This document shows positions 11,324 through 21,534 of a stretch of DNA of 64,000 nt, piece by piece; the stretch's first letter is position 1; the number at the start of each line of letters is the position of its first letter. Source of the stretch: Nitrospinaceae bacterium (GTDB taxonomy: Bacteria; Nitrospinota; Nitrospinia; Nitrospinales; VA-1); assembly GCA_029261655.1 (NCBI GenBank), contig JAJDAY010000026.1, positions 62,001 through 126,000 on the forward strand, given 5' to 3'. Below the pieces are notes generated by a model. The model was not told where the DNA came from. It made no database searches and saw only the letters and a list, made by a program, of their open reading frames with translations. The translations under genes and the position numbers were made by a program.

Positions 11324-11641
11324 GTGATTAAAATCAAAAATGTATTTTTCTTTCTATTAATAGTTGGTTTTTTGGTTCTTGGAGGTTGTGCCACCTCTAA
11401 AAACTACGACAAAATGCTCAAGACATGGCACGGGAAAAATATTAATGAATTTACCTCTATGATGGGAGAGCCCATGAAAACTTTCAAAAATCCTGAAGGC
11501 AACATGGTTTACTTCTACTTAAGACGAAATCCTGAATTGGTATTATTAACCTGTGAAACTTGGATTGAGGCAAATCCTTCAGAAATAATTATAAATACTC
11601 GTTGGGAAGGAGGAAACTGCGCTGCGTTTTCCTCAGATTGA
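11324..11641 (+). CDS. Small lipoprotein
   Basis: Protein of about 105 aa with a hydrophobic signal sequence and lipobox LGGC followed by ATSKNYD. The mature part has the layout of small outer-membrane lipoproteins that begin YDKMLKTWHGK, with GEP and a YFYLR strand later. The start is unclear. GTG at 11324 lies inside a near-ideal ribosome-binding site (GAGGTGAT, 11321-11328), so translation may begin at ATC 11333, giving an N-terminus of M-K-N-V. Upstream 11166-11323 is AT-rich with no gene seen. Confidence 0.6.
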   Translation: MIKIKNVFFFLLIVGFLVLGGCATSKNYDKMLKTWHGKNINEFTSMMGEPMKTFKNPEGNMVYFYLRRNPELVLLTCETWIEANPSEIIINTRWEGGNCAAFSSD

Positions 11642-11737
11642 TGTATTTTACAAATTTATTTCTGAATTTCATTATAACCTCCTCCCTTAAAACTGTTCCA
11701 ATCTGAGGATTAGAAATCAGTTGTAATGGAGTTTTTA

Positions 11738-11824
11738 ATGGTGAGTTTTGCAGTGAAGAAGCGATTTCCCGAAGAACAGATAACGTTTGCTTTGGGGCGG
11801 GCTGGAATGGGTTTTCTGGTCTAG
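11738..11824 (+). pseudogene. IS3-type transposase OrfA remnant (N-terminal fragment)
   Basis: A 28-codon reading frame whose first residues ([20 protein letters not shown]) resemble the start of IS3-family OrfA proteins, which open with a lysine-rich stretch and a (F/S)xEEQI helix. It ends at TAG in 11822-11824 and no further transposase sequence follows. I read it as the decayed end of an insertion sequence. The fragment is short, so chance similarity is possible. Confidence 0.4.
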
Positions 11825-11865
11825 GAAGTCATCCGAGCGAAAAATCTTTAGAAGGGATTATCAAG

Positions 11866-13464
11866 GTGAATTTTCCTAAAGAGGAGAACATTCCGGAACC
11901 TTTTTCGTTACCATTCATTACTCAAGATAAATACCTTATCAATGGGGAACTTCGCCGCTGGAAAGGACCCATGCAAAATGTCTCATCCCCTCTTTGGATT
12001 AATAATCCCTCAGGACTTTCGCAAAAGGTAGTAGGGCATTATCCTCTTTTAACCCAAAAAGAGGCTATGGAAGCATTGAATGCCGCAGTTCATTCCTATG
12101 ACTGCGGACAGGGGCTATGGCCAACCCTTTCAGTAGATCAAAGGATCAGGCATATTGAAAAGTTCGCTTTTCAAATGAAAGAGAAGAAAAAAGAGATTGT
12201 CACTTTACTAATGTGGGAGATTGGAAAAAACCTGAACGATTCTGAAAAAGAATTCGATCGAACGATCGACTACATAAACGGAACCATTGACGAATTAAAA
12301 ATTTTGGATCGGGTCTCTTCCAGGTTCACGATTCAACAGGGAGTCATCGCACAAATCAGACGGGCGCCGCTTGGCGTCGTGCTTTGCATGGGACCCTTCA
12401 ATTATCCTCTCAATGAAACATTCACAACGCTGATACCTGCGCTGATAATGGGGAATACCGTTATTTTAAAACCGCCCAAACTCGGCGTATTGCTTTATTC
12501 TCCTTTACTGGAAGCCTTCCATAATTCCTTTCCCCCTGGAGTGATCAATACCCTCTACGGAGACGGGCAGCAAGTGTGTGGTCCCCTGATGGAATCAGGA
12601 AAAATTGACGTGCTCGCATTCATAGGAAGTAGCCGAGTAGCGGACATTTTAAAAAAACAGCACCCCAAACCGCATCGTTTGCGGTGCATTCTGGGGCTGG
12701 ACGCAAAAAATCCCGCCATCATTCTTTCACATGCCGATTTGGACCTTACCGTAAAGGAATGTGTTCTAGGAACCCTTTCATTTAATGGTCAACGTTGTAC
12801 GGCGATAAAAATTATATTTGTTCATTCCCTTATTGTAGATGCCTTTTTAAACCGCTTTAAAGAGGAAGTTTCCAAACTTAAAGTGGGTATGCCTTGGGAT
12901 TCTGATATAAGGCTCACCCCCTTGCCGGAATCGGGGAAACCTGAATACCTTTTTGAACTTGTCGAAGACGCAAAAAAAAACGGGGCTGAAATCATCAATA
13001 AGAATGGCGGCAAATTCAATAAAACACTTTTCAATCCGGCTCTGCTGTATCCTGTCAATTCAATGATGAGAATATATCATGAAGAACAATTTGGACCCGT
13101 CATCCCCATTGTTCCGTTCGACGACATCAATATCCCGATACGATATGTTATAGAATCCCATTATGGACAACAGGTGAGCCTGTTTGGGACCGATCCCGAC
13201 GTGATCGCAAAAATGATCGATCCTTTGGTCAACCAAGTCTGCCGGGTTAATCTTAACAGTCAATGTCAGCGGGGTCCGGACACATTTCCATTTACCGGGA
13301 GAAAGGATTCAGCGGAAGGTACTCTTTCCATTTCAGATGCCCTGCGAGTTTTTTCCATCAGGACACTGGTTGCCGGCAAAGAAATTGATTTGAACCGGGA
13401 AATCATTAACAGAATAATTAAAGAGCGCAAGTCAAATTTCCTTTCAACTGATTTTATTTTTTAA
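11866..13464 (+). CDS. gapN: NADP-dependent non-phosphorylating glyceraldehyde-3-phosphate dehydrogenase
   Basis: Protein of 532 aa in the aldehyde dehydrogenase superfamily. It oxidises glyceraldehyde 3-phosphate directly to 3-phosphoglycerate. Visible marks: [18 protein letters not shown], the catalytic cysteine in [18 protein letters not shown], and the GapN-like end [15 protein letters not shown]. The usual catalytic glutamate motif ELGG reads LGLDAKNP here. It opens with GTG at 11866 and is followed 21 bp later by glgP, so the two probably form a carbohydrate operon. Length is slightly above the usual 475-500 aa because of both ends. Confidence 0.85.
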   Translation: MNFPKEENIPEPFSLPFITQDKYLINGELRRWKGPMQNVSSPLWINNPSGLSQKVVGHYPLLTQKEAMEALNAAVHSYDCGQGLWPTLSVDQRIRHIEKFAFQMKEKKKEIVTLLMWEIGKNLNDSEKEFDRTIDYINGTIDELKILDRVSSRFTIQQGVIAQIRRAPLGVVLCMGPFNYPLNETFTTLIPALIMGNTVILKPPKLGVLLYSPLLEAFHNSFPPGVINTLYGDGQQVCGPLMESGKIDVLAFIGSSRVADILKKQHPKPHRLRCILGLDAKNPAIILSHADLDLTVKECVLGTLSFNGQRCTAIKIIFVHSLIVDAFLNRFKEEVSKLKVGMPWDSDIRLTPLPESGKPEYLFELVEDAKKNGAEIINKNGGKFNKTLFNPALLYPVNSMMRIYHEEQFGPVIPIVPFDDINIPIRYVIESHYGQQVSLFGTDPDVIAKMIDPLVNQVCRVNLNSQCQRGPDTFPFTGRKDSAEGTLSISDALRVFSIRTLVAGKEIDLNREIINRIIKERKSNFLSTDFIF

Positions 13465-13485
13465 CCAAGATAGCGAAGGAAAAAA

Positions 13486-15183
13486 ATGTTAACCAATAAC
13501 GTAAAGATCGCGTATTTTTCTATGGAAATTGGAATCGATGCCGAAATTCCTACCTATGCCGGTGGCCTTGGGATTCTGGCGGGAGATACCATTCGTTCGG
13601 CGGCCGACCTGAAAGTTCCACTGGCAGCCGTTACGCTGGTGCATAGAAAGGGATATTTCTTTCAACATTTTGACGGCAGTGGCCGGCAGCAGGAGGAGCC
13701 GGTCAATTGGGTTGTTGATGATTTTTTGACGGATACGGAAATTCGCGCCAAGGTGACCTTGGAAGGTCGGGAGGTTCACATTCGGGCCTGGAAGTATGAA
13801 GTGACCGCCTCCAACGGTTTTGTAATTCCGGTTTATTTCCTGGACACCGATCTTCCAGAAAATTCGCCCTGGGACCGGGCAGTGACTCACTACCTCTATG
13901 GCGGAGATTCTCATTACCGGTTTTGTCAGGAAGTGGTTCTGGGAATTGGCGGGATTAGGATTTTGCGAGCCCTCGGCCACCAAAACCTCCGCCGGTTTCA
14001 CATGAACGAGGGACACGCCAGCTTATTGACCCTGGAATTACTGCAAGAGCGTTTGAATCAAGAGGGCCGAACCGAAAATGAGCCGGACGACATGGAAGCG
14101 GTTCGCAAACAATGCGTATTCACAACGCACACACCCGTGCCCGCGGGACATGATCAGTTTCCTCTCGACCTGGTAAATCGTGTTCTTGCAGATCGCGAGG
14201 CTTGCTGTATCACCGACTCCATTTGCCATGAAGGCCGGTTAAACATGACCTTTCTGGCCCTGACCTTCAGCCATTACATCAATGGCGTTGCCAAGAAGCA
14301 CGGGGAAATATCACGACACATGTTCGCTTCGTATGATGTGGATTCCATCACCAACGGAGTACGCCCTCAAAGCTGGGTTTCCGAATCCTTTGCAAAGCTC
14401 TTTGATCTCCATATTCCCGGATGGAGGCAGGACAACTTCAGCCTGCGATACGCATTGAGTATTCCCGAAGAGGAAATATGGGAAGCACATCAGAAATCCA
14501 AACGTCTTCTTATTGATTATGCGAATCGTGAGGTGAACGCCGGGTTCGACAAGGACATCTTGACAATTGGTTTTGCCCGCCGGGCAGCGCCCTATAAACG
14601 TGCCGATCTCGTGTTTGAAGATGTAGAACGTTTAAGGAAAATTGCCCGCGATGGTGGGAAATTCCAAATCGTGTTCGCTGGTAAGGCACACCCGCAGAAT
14701 CAAGATGGAATTGAGCTCATTCAACGGATTATTAAAATGAAGACCACGTTAATAGATGAAATTCCTATCGCTTATTTGCCCAACTACGACATGAACCTTG
14801 GCAAACTTATGACGGCGGGAGTGGATGTCTGGCTCAATACCCCCCTGCCGCCCATGGAAGCTTCCGGGACCAGTGGCATGAAGGCCGCGCTGAACGGGGT
14901 TCCGTCTCTGAGTGTGATGGACGGCTGGTGGATCGAAGGGTGCATTGAAGGGGTGACAGGGTGGGCCATTCGGGCGGACGGACATACCCAACAAAAATCT
15001 GGCGACCGCGCAAAAGACGCTGGCTCCCTTTATACGAAATTGGAGCATTCCATTCTTCCACTTTTCTACGCAAACCGGAGCCGCTTCATTGAGATCATGC
15101 GTCACGCCATCGCTTTGAACGGTTCATTTTTTAACACGCAACGGATGGTTCAGCAATACGTGCTCAAGGCGTATTTCCCTTGA
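13486..15183 (+). CDS. glgP: Alpha-glucan phosphorylase (short form)
   Basis: Protein of 565 aa of the short glucan phosphorylase group. It releases glucose 1-phosphate from glycogen or maltodextrin with pyridoxal phosphate. Features: the N-terminus IAYFSMEIG and [22 protein letters not shown] in the middle, [24 protein letters not shown], and the cofactor region [17 protein letters not shown], where the Lys should bind PLP. It follows gapN on the same strand, which suggests that stored glucan feeds lower glycolysis. Confidence 0.93.
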   Translation: MLTNNVKIAYFSMEIGIDAEIPTYAGGLGILAGDTIRSAADLKVPLAAVTLVHRKGYFFQHFDGSGRQQEEPVNWVVDDFLTDTEIRAKVTLEGREVHIRAWKYEVTASNGFVIPVYFLDTDLPENSPWDRAVTHYLYGGDSHYRFCQEVVLGIGGIRILRALGHQNLRRFHMNEGHASLLTLELLQERLNQEGRTENEPDDMEAVRKQCVFTTHTPVPAGHDQFPLDLVNRVLADREACCITDSICHEGRLNMTFLALTFSHYINGVAKKHGEISRHMFASYDVDSITNGVRPQSWVSESFAKLFDLHIPGWRQDNFSLRYALSIPEEEIWEAHQKSKRLLIDYANREVNAGFDKDILTIGFARRAAPYKRADLVFEDVERLRKIARDGGKFQIVFAGKAHPQNQDGIELIQRIIKMKTTLIDEIPIAYLPNYDMNLGKLMTAGVDVWLNTPLPPMEASGTSGMKAALNGVPSLSVMDGWWIEGCIEGVTGWAIRADGHTQQKSGDRAKDAGSLYTKLEHSILPLFYANRSRFIEIMRHAIALNGSFFNTQRMVQQYVLKAYFP

Positions 15184-15301
15184 TCTGTTCCATTAATAAC
15201 TTCCTATTCAATTTGTAGTAAACGAAAATTGTCTTTAGGAGATTTTTAAACACTTTCCTTAACTAATATATATTAATAGACCTCCAAAAAGGAGATGTTT
15301 C

Positions 15302-15691
15302 ATGCCTAAAAATTTGATTAAGGATTATATGAGTTCGCCTATCTTAAGTGTTGATGTAAACAAAACTATCAGAGAAGCCGCCGATTTTATGATGCAAAAA
15401 CGAACCAGATCACTTCTTGTGAAAGAAAATGAAAATTATGTGGGGATTGTTACCAAAACAGATTTTATAGTAAGGGTTTATATCAATGAAAACATGGATC
15501 CAGGTTTGGATGTTGTTTCAGAGGTCATGTCTAAACCTGTTTTATCTTTGGATTTAAATTGCACAATGGAAGAAGCCAGAAAGTTTATGCAGAAAAATAA
15601 AATCGGGCATATTGGGGTGATTGATGACGACAAAATTATAGGCATATTAGCTAAAAAAGAATTACTAGCTTATTTCGGGAAACTCACTTGA
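15302..15691 (+). CDS. Tandem CBS-domain protein
   Basis: Protein of 129 aa made almost entirely of two CBS domains (about 7-60 and 70-125), each with the xxT-x-x-EA start and a G(H)(I/L)xVxDD type strand. Such pairs bind adenine nucleotides and act as energy sensors. It stands between glgP and the DASS transporter on the same strand. The ribosome-binding site GGAG (15292-15295) can pair with CTCC (15283-15286) in a short hairpin. Confidence 0.85.
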   Translation: MPKNLIKDYMSSPILSVDVNKTIREAADFMMQKRTRSLLVKENENYVGIVTKTDFIVRVYINENMDPGLDVVSEVMSKPVLSLDLNCTMEEARKFMQKNKIGHIGVIDDDKIIGILAKKELLAYFGKLT

Positions 15692-15728
15692 GAGCGGAAA
15701 AATTCCACTTTTTTTCAAAAACCTGAAA

Positions 15729-17273
15729 ATGAATGACTTCAAAAAACGTATAACCACCCTCGTTCTTGGAGTCCTGTTTTTTGTGGGGGTTCTGAATATA
15801 CCTCTTCCTGATGGAATGACGGAAGATGCTAAACGTATGCTGGCTGTGGTGTTCCTCATGGCTATCTGGTGGATGGGTGAGGGAACTTCTATCACTGTGA
15901 CTGCCCTTTTACCTCTGATACTGTTTCCCCTTCTTGGTATCCTACCCAGCAAAGAAGTCGCGCCTAACTATGCCAATCAAATGGTCTTTCTTTTCTTGGG
16001 CGGGTTTATGATCGCTATCGCCATGGAAAAATGGAATTTCCATAAAAGGCTAGCGCTCCTCATTGTATTAGCCATCGGGACCAGCTTGAAACGCATCGTT
16101 TTGGGATTCATGGCGGCCTGTGCTTTTCTTTCTATGTGGATTTCGAATACTGCAACCACCATGATGCTCCTTCCTGTGGCCATGGCTGTCACCCGGCAGA
16201 TTGCTTCCGAAGCTTCCCTGAACGGAGTGCGAAACCAGGAAACGGAAAAATTAATTCAAAACAGCTTGGGTCTCGTGTTGATGTTGGGTCTCGCTTATTC
16301 AGGTAGCATCGGTGGAGTAGGGACGCTGATCGGGACCCCACCCAATATTGTGTTTGCTGGATTTTACAAAAAACTATTTCCCGAAGCGGGAGGGATCAGT
16401 TTTTTTGACTGGATGCTTTTCGCTATTCCCATCGTATGCTTGTTTCTCCCTTTGGTGTGGATTTATCTCTGCCGTATGGTCGCACCGATTCCCATGGATT
16501 CCATCCACTTCGGCGAGGGAGGATCCGAGATCATTCGGAAAGAACTCGATGCCCTTGGAAAGGTCAATTCCGCGGAAAGAGCCATCGCCGTGGTGTTTGT
16601 CGCTACCGCCGGGCTTTGGATCTTTCGCAAACCCATTGCGCTGGGTTCCTTTACCATACCCGGTTGGTCGCAAATATTTGCCCGTCCGGAGCTATTACAC
16701 GATGCTACTGTAGCGATGACAATGGGGCTTTTGCTCATGCTACTGCCTGTCCGATGGGGCAGAGGATTGGAGCTCAATGGAAAAACCGAATTTTTTATTC
16801 TCGACTGGCCCACAGTTCAAAAGAAGGCTCCTTGGGGAATCCTGCTTTTGTTCGGCGGCGGCTTTGCGCTAGCCGCGGGTTTTGCTAAAACGGGCCTGGA
16901 CCAATGGATTGGTCAACAACTAGCTTCCGTTTCCACGTTGCCCTTGTTGCTGGTGATTCTTTGCCTTTGTCTCGGTGTCACCTTCCTCACTGAACTGACC
17001 TCAAACACTGCAACGACCACAATGATCCTGCCCATCATCGCCGCCATAGCCATTGCCGCACGCTACCAACCGCTCCTGCTCATGATTCCCGCGACACTTT
17101 CTGCCTCCTTCGCATTCATGCTTCCTGTGGCCACTCCTCCAAACGCCATCGTATTCTCCAGTGGGTGGGTAACCATTCCCCAAATGTCGCGTGCTGGAGT
17201 GTTTCTCAACATTACGGGTGCTGCCCTAGTAACTACGTTTGCTCTCCTTCTTATTGATGTGATTTTTCTATAA
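15729..17273 (+). CDS. DASS-family (SLC13) sodium-coupled anion transporter
   Basis: Protein of 514 aa with about 11-12 membrane segments. The two sodium and substrate binding repeats of the DASS fold are visible as SNTATTMM (near 139) and SNTATTTM (near 428), each followed by a second clamp (IGTPPN near 206; VATPPNAIVF near 467). Substrates in the family are sulfate, phosphate or C4-dicarboxylates with sodium; the sequence alone does not choose. It may be cotranscribed with the CBS gene 37 bp upstream. A sodium-driven carrier fits the N-ATPase nearby. Confidence 0.88.
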   Translation: MNDFKKRITTLVLGVLFFVGVLNIPLPDGMTEDAKRMLAVVFLMAIWWMGEGTSITVTALLPLILFPLLGILPSKEVAPNYANQMVFLFLGGFMIAIAMEKWNFHKRLALLIVLAIGTSLKRIVLGFMAACAFLSMWISNTATTMMLLPVAMAVTRQIASEASLNGVRNQETEKLIQNSLGLVLMLGLAYSGSIGGVGTLIGTPPNIVFAGFYKKLFPEAGGISFFDWMLFAIPIVCLFLPLVWIYLCRMVAPIPMDSIHFGEGGSEIIRKELDALGKVNSAERAIAVVFVATAGLWIFRKPIALGSFTIPGWSQIFARPELLHDATVAMTMGLLLMLLPVRWGRGLELNGKTEFFILDWPTVQKKAPWGILLLFGGGFALAAGFAKTGLDQWIGQQLASVSTLPLLLVILCLCLGVTFLTELTSNTATTTMILPIIAAIAIAARYQPLLLMIPATLSASFAFMLPVATPPNAIVFSSGWVTIPQMSRAGVFLNITGAALVTTFALLLIDVIFL

Positions 17274-17508
17274 AATCACTTTTCTCTAAAAATAAATATC
17301 TATGCTGTAATTTTTAAGAATAATTTCCTCTACCACCAAGCACAATGAATTTCTTGAAGAACTTGTGTTGCCCCCGTTGCCATTTGGTAAAAACTAAGTT
17401 GGCCACAAGTTAAATCTCAAGGGTGTTTCCCGTCATCCAAAAGTGGACAATTTAGGTAAAATTCCAAGAGATACTTTCTGTTAAACTTTCCTTTAAACGG
17501 AGGTTGTT

Positions 17509-17568
17509 ATGAACAAGAAAGTGTCGAGTGAATCCCTCCTTAAAGACATCTGTCGTAGAACCCGCTAA
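17509..17568 (+). pseudogene. IS3-type transposase OrfA remnant (N-terminal fragment)
   Basis: A 19-codon frame after AACGGAGG whose residues (SSESLLKDICRRTR) match the opening of one IS3-family OrfA type, which continues with a Lys/Arg-rich helix-turn-helix in complete copies. Here TAA interrupts at 17566 and nothing more of the element is present. The preceding sequence 17430-17500 may be the element's left end. It marks the junction between the chromosomal-looking DASS gene and the AT-rich mobile-element sequence. Confidence 0.45.
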
Positions 17569-18190
17569 AATTATTAACCCTAGTTAAAATACCTTCATTT
17601 GCCTCAAATCCTTTTCTGCCCACAATAAACTTCCAACGTTCAGAGGACAGCGATCTGCGACCCGCGTTGCCGGACGAGATGGATATGGCCCATAGGTCTG
17701 CCCATTTGGGTCCAAGCTCAGCGAACAGCTCTTAGGAATAAGGTGTCCGCGAAACTCAACTAGCGGACCGTGTTGCGCTTTGCGGACTCAGCGATCAGCC
17801 TATAACGATCAGTGGTCAGAGGTTAGGGAACCGCGATCTTCGATCCGCGATCCGGGTCGGATTTGCAGGCAAATGGTTTGTTAGTTTGGCCCGTAATGAA
17901 TAGTATATATATAATAAACCATACTCTTTGTATATTAACCTTTTGTATATTAACCTTTGCACCATATAAATACGATATATCTGGGGTGATGCGGGACGCA
18001 GGCCTCGAAATATTTTTTAAGCCAATTCTAAAATGATTAACGTAAGACTAAGGGTGGCTCTCTAAAACTCAATATGAAAAAGCAGACTGGCCATATTAGA
18101 CATTTGACTAACGCCCAATAGGTTAGTTTGGTTTGTTAGATAAGAAATTATTTTGTGAGGTACTAATCTTTTTTTCGGAATCCGCCCTAG
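17569..18190. other. Gene-free AT-rich stretch at the left side of the mobile element
   Basis: No convincing gene is visible on either strand. Part of it (17640-17875) is GC-richer and full of short related words around GCGATC and CCGCGATC, which look like decayed repeats. TGGCCCA at 17686 and TGGCCCG at 17887 are outliers of the array further right. I looked here for the 5' part or an intact copy of tRNA-Pro and did not find one. Confidence 0.6.
17928..17957. repeat. Perfect 15-bp tandem duplication
   Basis: The unit TTGTATATTAACCTT occurs twice head to tail (17928-17942 and 17943-17957) within a very AT-rich stretch. It could be a DNA-unwinding or binding element of the neighbouring replication gene, or simple slippage. 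Confidence 0.8.
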
Positions 18191-18490
18191 TGGCCCAAAA
18201 AGTGGACCAGTTTTATGGGAGATTTTAAAAGTGAGCCAAAATTTCTCCCAACAACCCCTTTGTTTACTTGAGGGTGGCCCAATTGGACCGATTGGCCCGC
18301 TTTCTCAAGTATAATAGGACTAAAACTATTTAGGCATTCATTTACTTCTAACTCCTCTCTCCCAAAAGTATTAATTAATATATCTCAGAAAATGGACCAA
18401 GTGGACCAATAGGACCACCACGTTGGTATCACTGGGGATGATAGACCATATTTGTGGTCCACTTTTCTTGGCGACTCAAAAAGTGGGCCA
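18191..18490. repeat. Array of twelve TGGNCCA-like sites beside the primase gene
   Basis: Seven exact TGGNCCA sites start at 18191, 18203, 18275, 18393, 18402, 18455 and 18484. Five more with one mismatch start at 18232, 18284, 18293, 18411 and 18432. The motif is its own reverse complement apart from the central base. Two stretches share AAAAAGTGG(A/G)CCA (18197 and 18479). The array runs up to the 3' end of the primase-helicase gene and includes an AT-rich interval (18300-18390). A replication origin with initiator binding sites is the obvious guess; regulator sites are the alternative. Confidence 0.65.
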
Positions 18491-18509
18491 ATAAACACAA
18501 AGTCCAGCT

Positions 18510-21185
18510 TTATTCACTCTCAGCTTTCTCAGTTGGGTGTAAGACGGAAGATTTAATGTGTATTACTCGCCGTCTGCTACCCTCAATAGTCATTCTAGCA
18601 GTGCTTCGGTTTTCTTCGGAGGATGCAAGAAATCCTTTCTCATTGAGGCGTTTCCAAAGGGTCTGTTGAGTAACAGGAAGCCCCATTCCTTGATCTCTGG
18701 CCAGCTTTTGGGAAACACGAAAGGCAGAATCTGGTTCAAGGTAAATATCTTCATCCTGTAACCAACCAATCTTGTCCCCTTTTGGATGGTATACGATGAT
18801 TCCCTCCTCACTAGGAGCAGGACGCCATCCCCATGGGATTGGCTCCTTGCAGGGTTTGTCACCATGGTTTGTGTCTACGAGATGAGCTTGTCCGGATACA
18901 AACGCAGCGGAGACGAGCTCAACAAAGCGGGTCGCGGGTTCCTCGCCGAGTTGATGTTGAGCTTGTGTTCCACCGGCCTCCAGAATCGAGTCATATCCTC
19001 GCCTGTATAAAGCATCGTGTTTGGACTGGTCTATGACGTTCGCTTCAAATACAAACTTCAAGAACATTTCCCATCCAATGACAAGACTTACAATCATATC
19101 CGGCGTCCGGTCGTGGGCAAACGACTTTTGGCGGATCTGGTCTCTTAGTTCTGCTTGACGTATGGCAAGGGATTTTTTAAGGTCATCCATTTGCGGTGCA
19201 AGCCACTTCAAATACCCGACCATTGTTTGGGAAAAAAGCCCCTCTCGTGCCGCATGTTGAGCTTCAGTAAGCCTATTTAAATTCACATCACCTTTTGCTA
19301 TTTCCAGTATCCAAGTTCTTGCCCGAATAGATTGCCCCTTAGGAACATCTTCCCCGCTGGAGACAATCAACCCTCGTGGATAGTACTCCGGTCTCTGCCC
19401 CCCATCCGCGCTCATTCTTCCGCGTCCAGCATGGTTCCCTTGGCCACGTAAAAGTCTGCTGGCCTCTCGATGCATTTTATCGATGTCATTGGTAGTACCA
19501 CTAGGAGCAAAGTCATCAACGGTAAAAAGGCAATCTTTAGTAATAAAAGCAGCTTTCTCTAAGCTGTTGCTTGTAGAGTTCCAGTTTCCCGGAAGATTCT
19601 TGCCATGAAACTCAGAGCCATAAAAGGCCTGTGCTAAAGCAGTGAGCTCAGTTTTCTGGCTTCCAGTGGGACCTGCAAAAAACAGAGAAAAGTCAATGGG
19701 AGACACCTCACCTAAAGGTGATCGAAAGCTTGCTGAAAGCAGGGAAAACATTACCGCCTCCGGTGCCAATTCAACCAACGAAAGTGTCGCCAGTATGGAC
19801 TTGTGAAGTTCTTCGTTGATATTTTCCTCTGGAAACAGATAACAGTTTAATTTTTCTCCTTCCATTTCAACATTAATATCTTGAGAAAGTTCTTCGCCAG
19901 TTATCCCGCCTCCACAATGGAGAAATACCCATATTTTGTTGATTTTCTTCCACCCAAAGTGTCCATAAATTTTTCTAGTTTCTACCTTGCCTGAAAGAAG
20001 TTGAATGGCTGTTCGTGTACGATCTTTGACTGCAAACCCAGCATGAAGAACGGCCTCAGATCCAAGCTTTTCGACCACCCAATGAAGTGCAGAAAACTCT
20101 TTTGCTTTTACTGTGATTTTACTTTTCTGCCCATTAACAATTGCTTCCAACTCAATATGCCGGGTGACTTCTGCTCCATCATCTTTTTCAACGTCTGCAA
20201 TAATGCGAGCTGTGAAATTTGTCAGTAGCGTTGGTATAAACCCATCTTTTGTCGGCTTATTCCAAATGATGCCACCGTCAACGAATTGATATTGAGCGAT
20301 TGCGTCTTGATCTAGTTCTGCCCGGTCGAACATTCGCTCCACATAGTAACCTTCCTCCTCTCGTGCTTTTCCATGAGGATAATGCTCAAGGATTAACTTG
20401 ATTTCCCCCAGAGTGTATCCTCTTCGCTTTAGAAGAGAGGTCATTGACATGTCAAACCCGCTACGGCTTGTGTCATTAAGCCCATCTGAACTTCCCTCCC
20501 ATCTCCTCCGTACATCTGGATCATTCTCTAGGAGAGTCAAAAACTTTTCAGGCAATGAGTTGAACTTAGAGAAATCAGAGAGCTCGTATACCTCTTCTCC
20601 AAAACAAATCAACTTTGATAGTGTTTCAATCCGTCCTTTATCTCGCTTCTTTTTATTTGGGAGGTTGATTGTTCCAGGAACACGCATGATGCGATCAATG
20701 TTGTGGCATGAATCCGCACTAAAGAATCTTTCAAGAACTTTATTGTAGTTTTCAAGTTCCGCTATATTACCGTTGACCACAACAGGATCATTGATTTTCC
20801 AGAAAGCTTGAAAACCGCCCCCCGAGTCTGTGATCACGGTGGGCTTTACAAGGGAATTCTGAAGCATATCCAAAATTCGTTTTCTTTCTTCTTCAATTGG
20901 ATGGCCCTCCTTAGGATCGATATCAACATGCAACCACGAGAGAGATTTGATATCAGCCTTTTTAGACTTTTTTGTTACCCGCCCCTTGGTGGGATTCACT
21001 TGAAAGTAAATATTTCTCTTTCCCTGATATCGTTCTATATATTTTTTTAGCTCTTCCTTCTCATCACTTCCAAACGACCGAGTATCAGTTTTCCCGTCTG
21101 GTACAATTGCTGTGATGACAATGATCTCATCCCCAAAGAACCTACTTAAAAATTTTACTGCAACTTCAGTTTCTGGATTAGTCAC
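18510..21185 (-). CDS. Primase-helicase of the mobile element (AEP primase plus ATPase domain)
   Basis: Protein of 891 aa. The N-terminal third looks like an archaeo-eukaryotic-type primase of the RepB-like group: WLHVDIDP near 84 supplies the two metal-binding aspartates, TDSGGGFQAFW follows, and RIMRVPGTINLP near 165 is typical. The C-terminal half is a DUF927-like or superfamily 3-like ATPase with Walker A GPTGSQKT and Walker B-like CLFTVDDFAP. Such fusions start replication of plasmids, phage satellites and integrated elements. It opens with GTG and its first 8 bp overlap the end of the AlpA-like gene, so the two are coupled. Confidence 0.8.
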   Translation of the reverse strand: MTNPETEVAVKFLSRFFGDEIIVITAIVPDGKTDTRSFGSDEKEELKKYIERYQGKRNIYFQVNPTKGRVTKKSKKADIKSLSWLHVDIDPKEGHPIEEERKRILDMLQNSLVKPTVITDSGGGFQAFWKINDPVVVNGNIAELENYNKVLERFFSADSCHNIDRIMRVPGTINLPNKKKRDKGRIETLSKLICFGEEVYELSDFSKFNSLPEKFLTLLENDPDVRRRWEGSSDGLNDTSRSGFDMSMTSLLKRRGYTLGEIKLILEHYPHGKAREEEGYYVERMFDRAELDQDAIAQYQFVDGGIIWNKPTKDGFIPTLLTNFTARIIADVEKDDGAEVTRHIELEAIVNGQKSKITVKAKEFSALHWVVEKLGSEAVLHAGFAVKDRTRTAIQLLSGKVETRKIYGHFGWKKINKIWVFLHCGGGITGEELSQDINVEMEGEKLNCYLFPEENINEELHKSILATLSLVELAPEAVMFSLLSASFRSPLGEVSPIDFSLFFAGPTGSQKTELTALAQAFYGSEFHGKNLPGNWNSTSNSLEKAAFITKDCLFTVDDFAPSGTTNDIDKMHREASRLLRGQGNHAGRGRMSADGGQRPEYYPRGLIVSSGEDVPKGQSIRARTWILEIAKGDVNLNRLTEAQHAAREGLFSQTMVGYLKWLAPQMDDLKKSLAIRQAELRDQIRQKSFAHDRTPDMIVSLVIGWEMFLKFVFEANVIDQSKHDALYRRGYDSILEAGGTQAQHQLGEEPATRFVELVSAAFVSGQAHLVDTNHGDKPCKEPIPWGWRPAPSEEGIIVYHPKGDKIGWLQDEDIYLEPDSAFRVSQKLARDQGMGLPVTQQTLWKRLNEKGFLASSEENRSTARMTIEGSRRRVIHIKSSVLHPTEKAESE

Positions 21186-21375
21186 AGGCCACCTCCCCTT
21201 CTATCCCACGTGGTCTGGTATCCATCCATTCTTGCACTTCGAGGTCATCCCAGCCTCGCCTATTAGGAGAAAGTTTGATCCTTTTGGGAAACTCCCCTTT
21301 TCGTTCAAGCCTCCAGATAGTTGTAGTTGAGAGACCAACTTTCTCTATCACTTCTTTTAGATTTAAAATCTTCAC
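21178..21375 (-). CDS. AlpA-like excisionase/regulator
   Basis: Protein of 65 aa built as one MerR-like helix-turn-helix: ILNLKEVIEKVGLSTTTIWRLERKGEFPKRIKLSPNR is broken by a turn and followed by a short helix (VQEWMD). AlpA of phage P4 and prophage CP4-57 activates integrase expression or excision. It overlaps the primase gene by 8 bp and lies downstream of a region rich in GGTAACC palindromes. Confidence 0.8.
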   Translation of the reverse strand: MKILNLKEVIEKVGLSTTTIWRLERKGEFPKRIKLSPNRRGWDDLEVQEWMDTRPRGIEGEVACD

Positions 21376-21534
21376 GCTACCTCCTTGAGTAATTGTAATG
21401 CGAGAAACAATTGGCGTTTCTTCGCTTATACCTAAAGGGGTAATTGGGAGGGGAGAGTTACCCTGAAAATAGAAATCAACTGTAACCTATTGAAATTTGG
21501 AGAGAAAAAAATGAGAGAAATTTTGATATCGTAA

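Noticed and set aside
17640-17875. Possible CRISPR-like or iterated array around GCGATC words
   Set aside because: Repeats are short, irregular and unevenly spaced, with no constant spacer length and no cas genes in the window.
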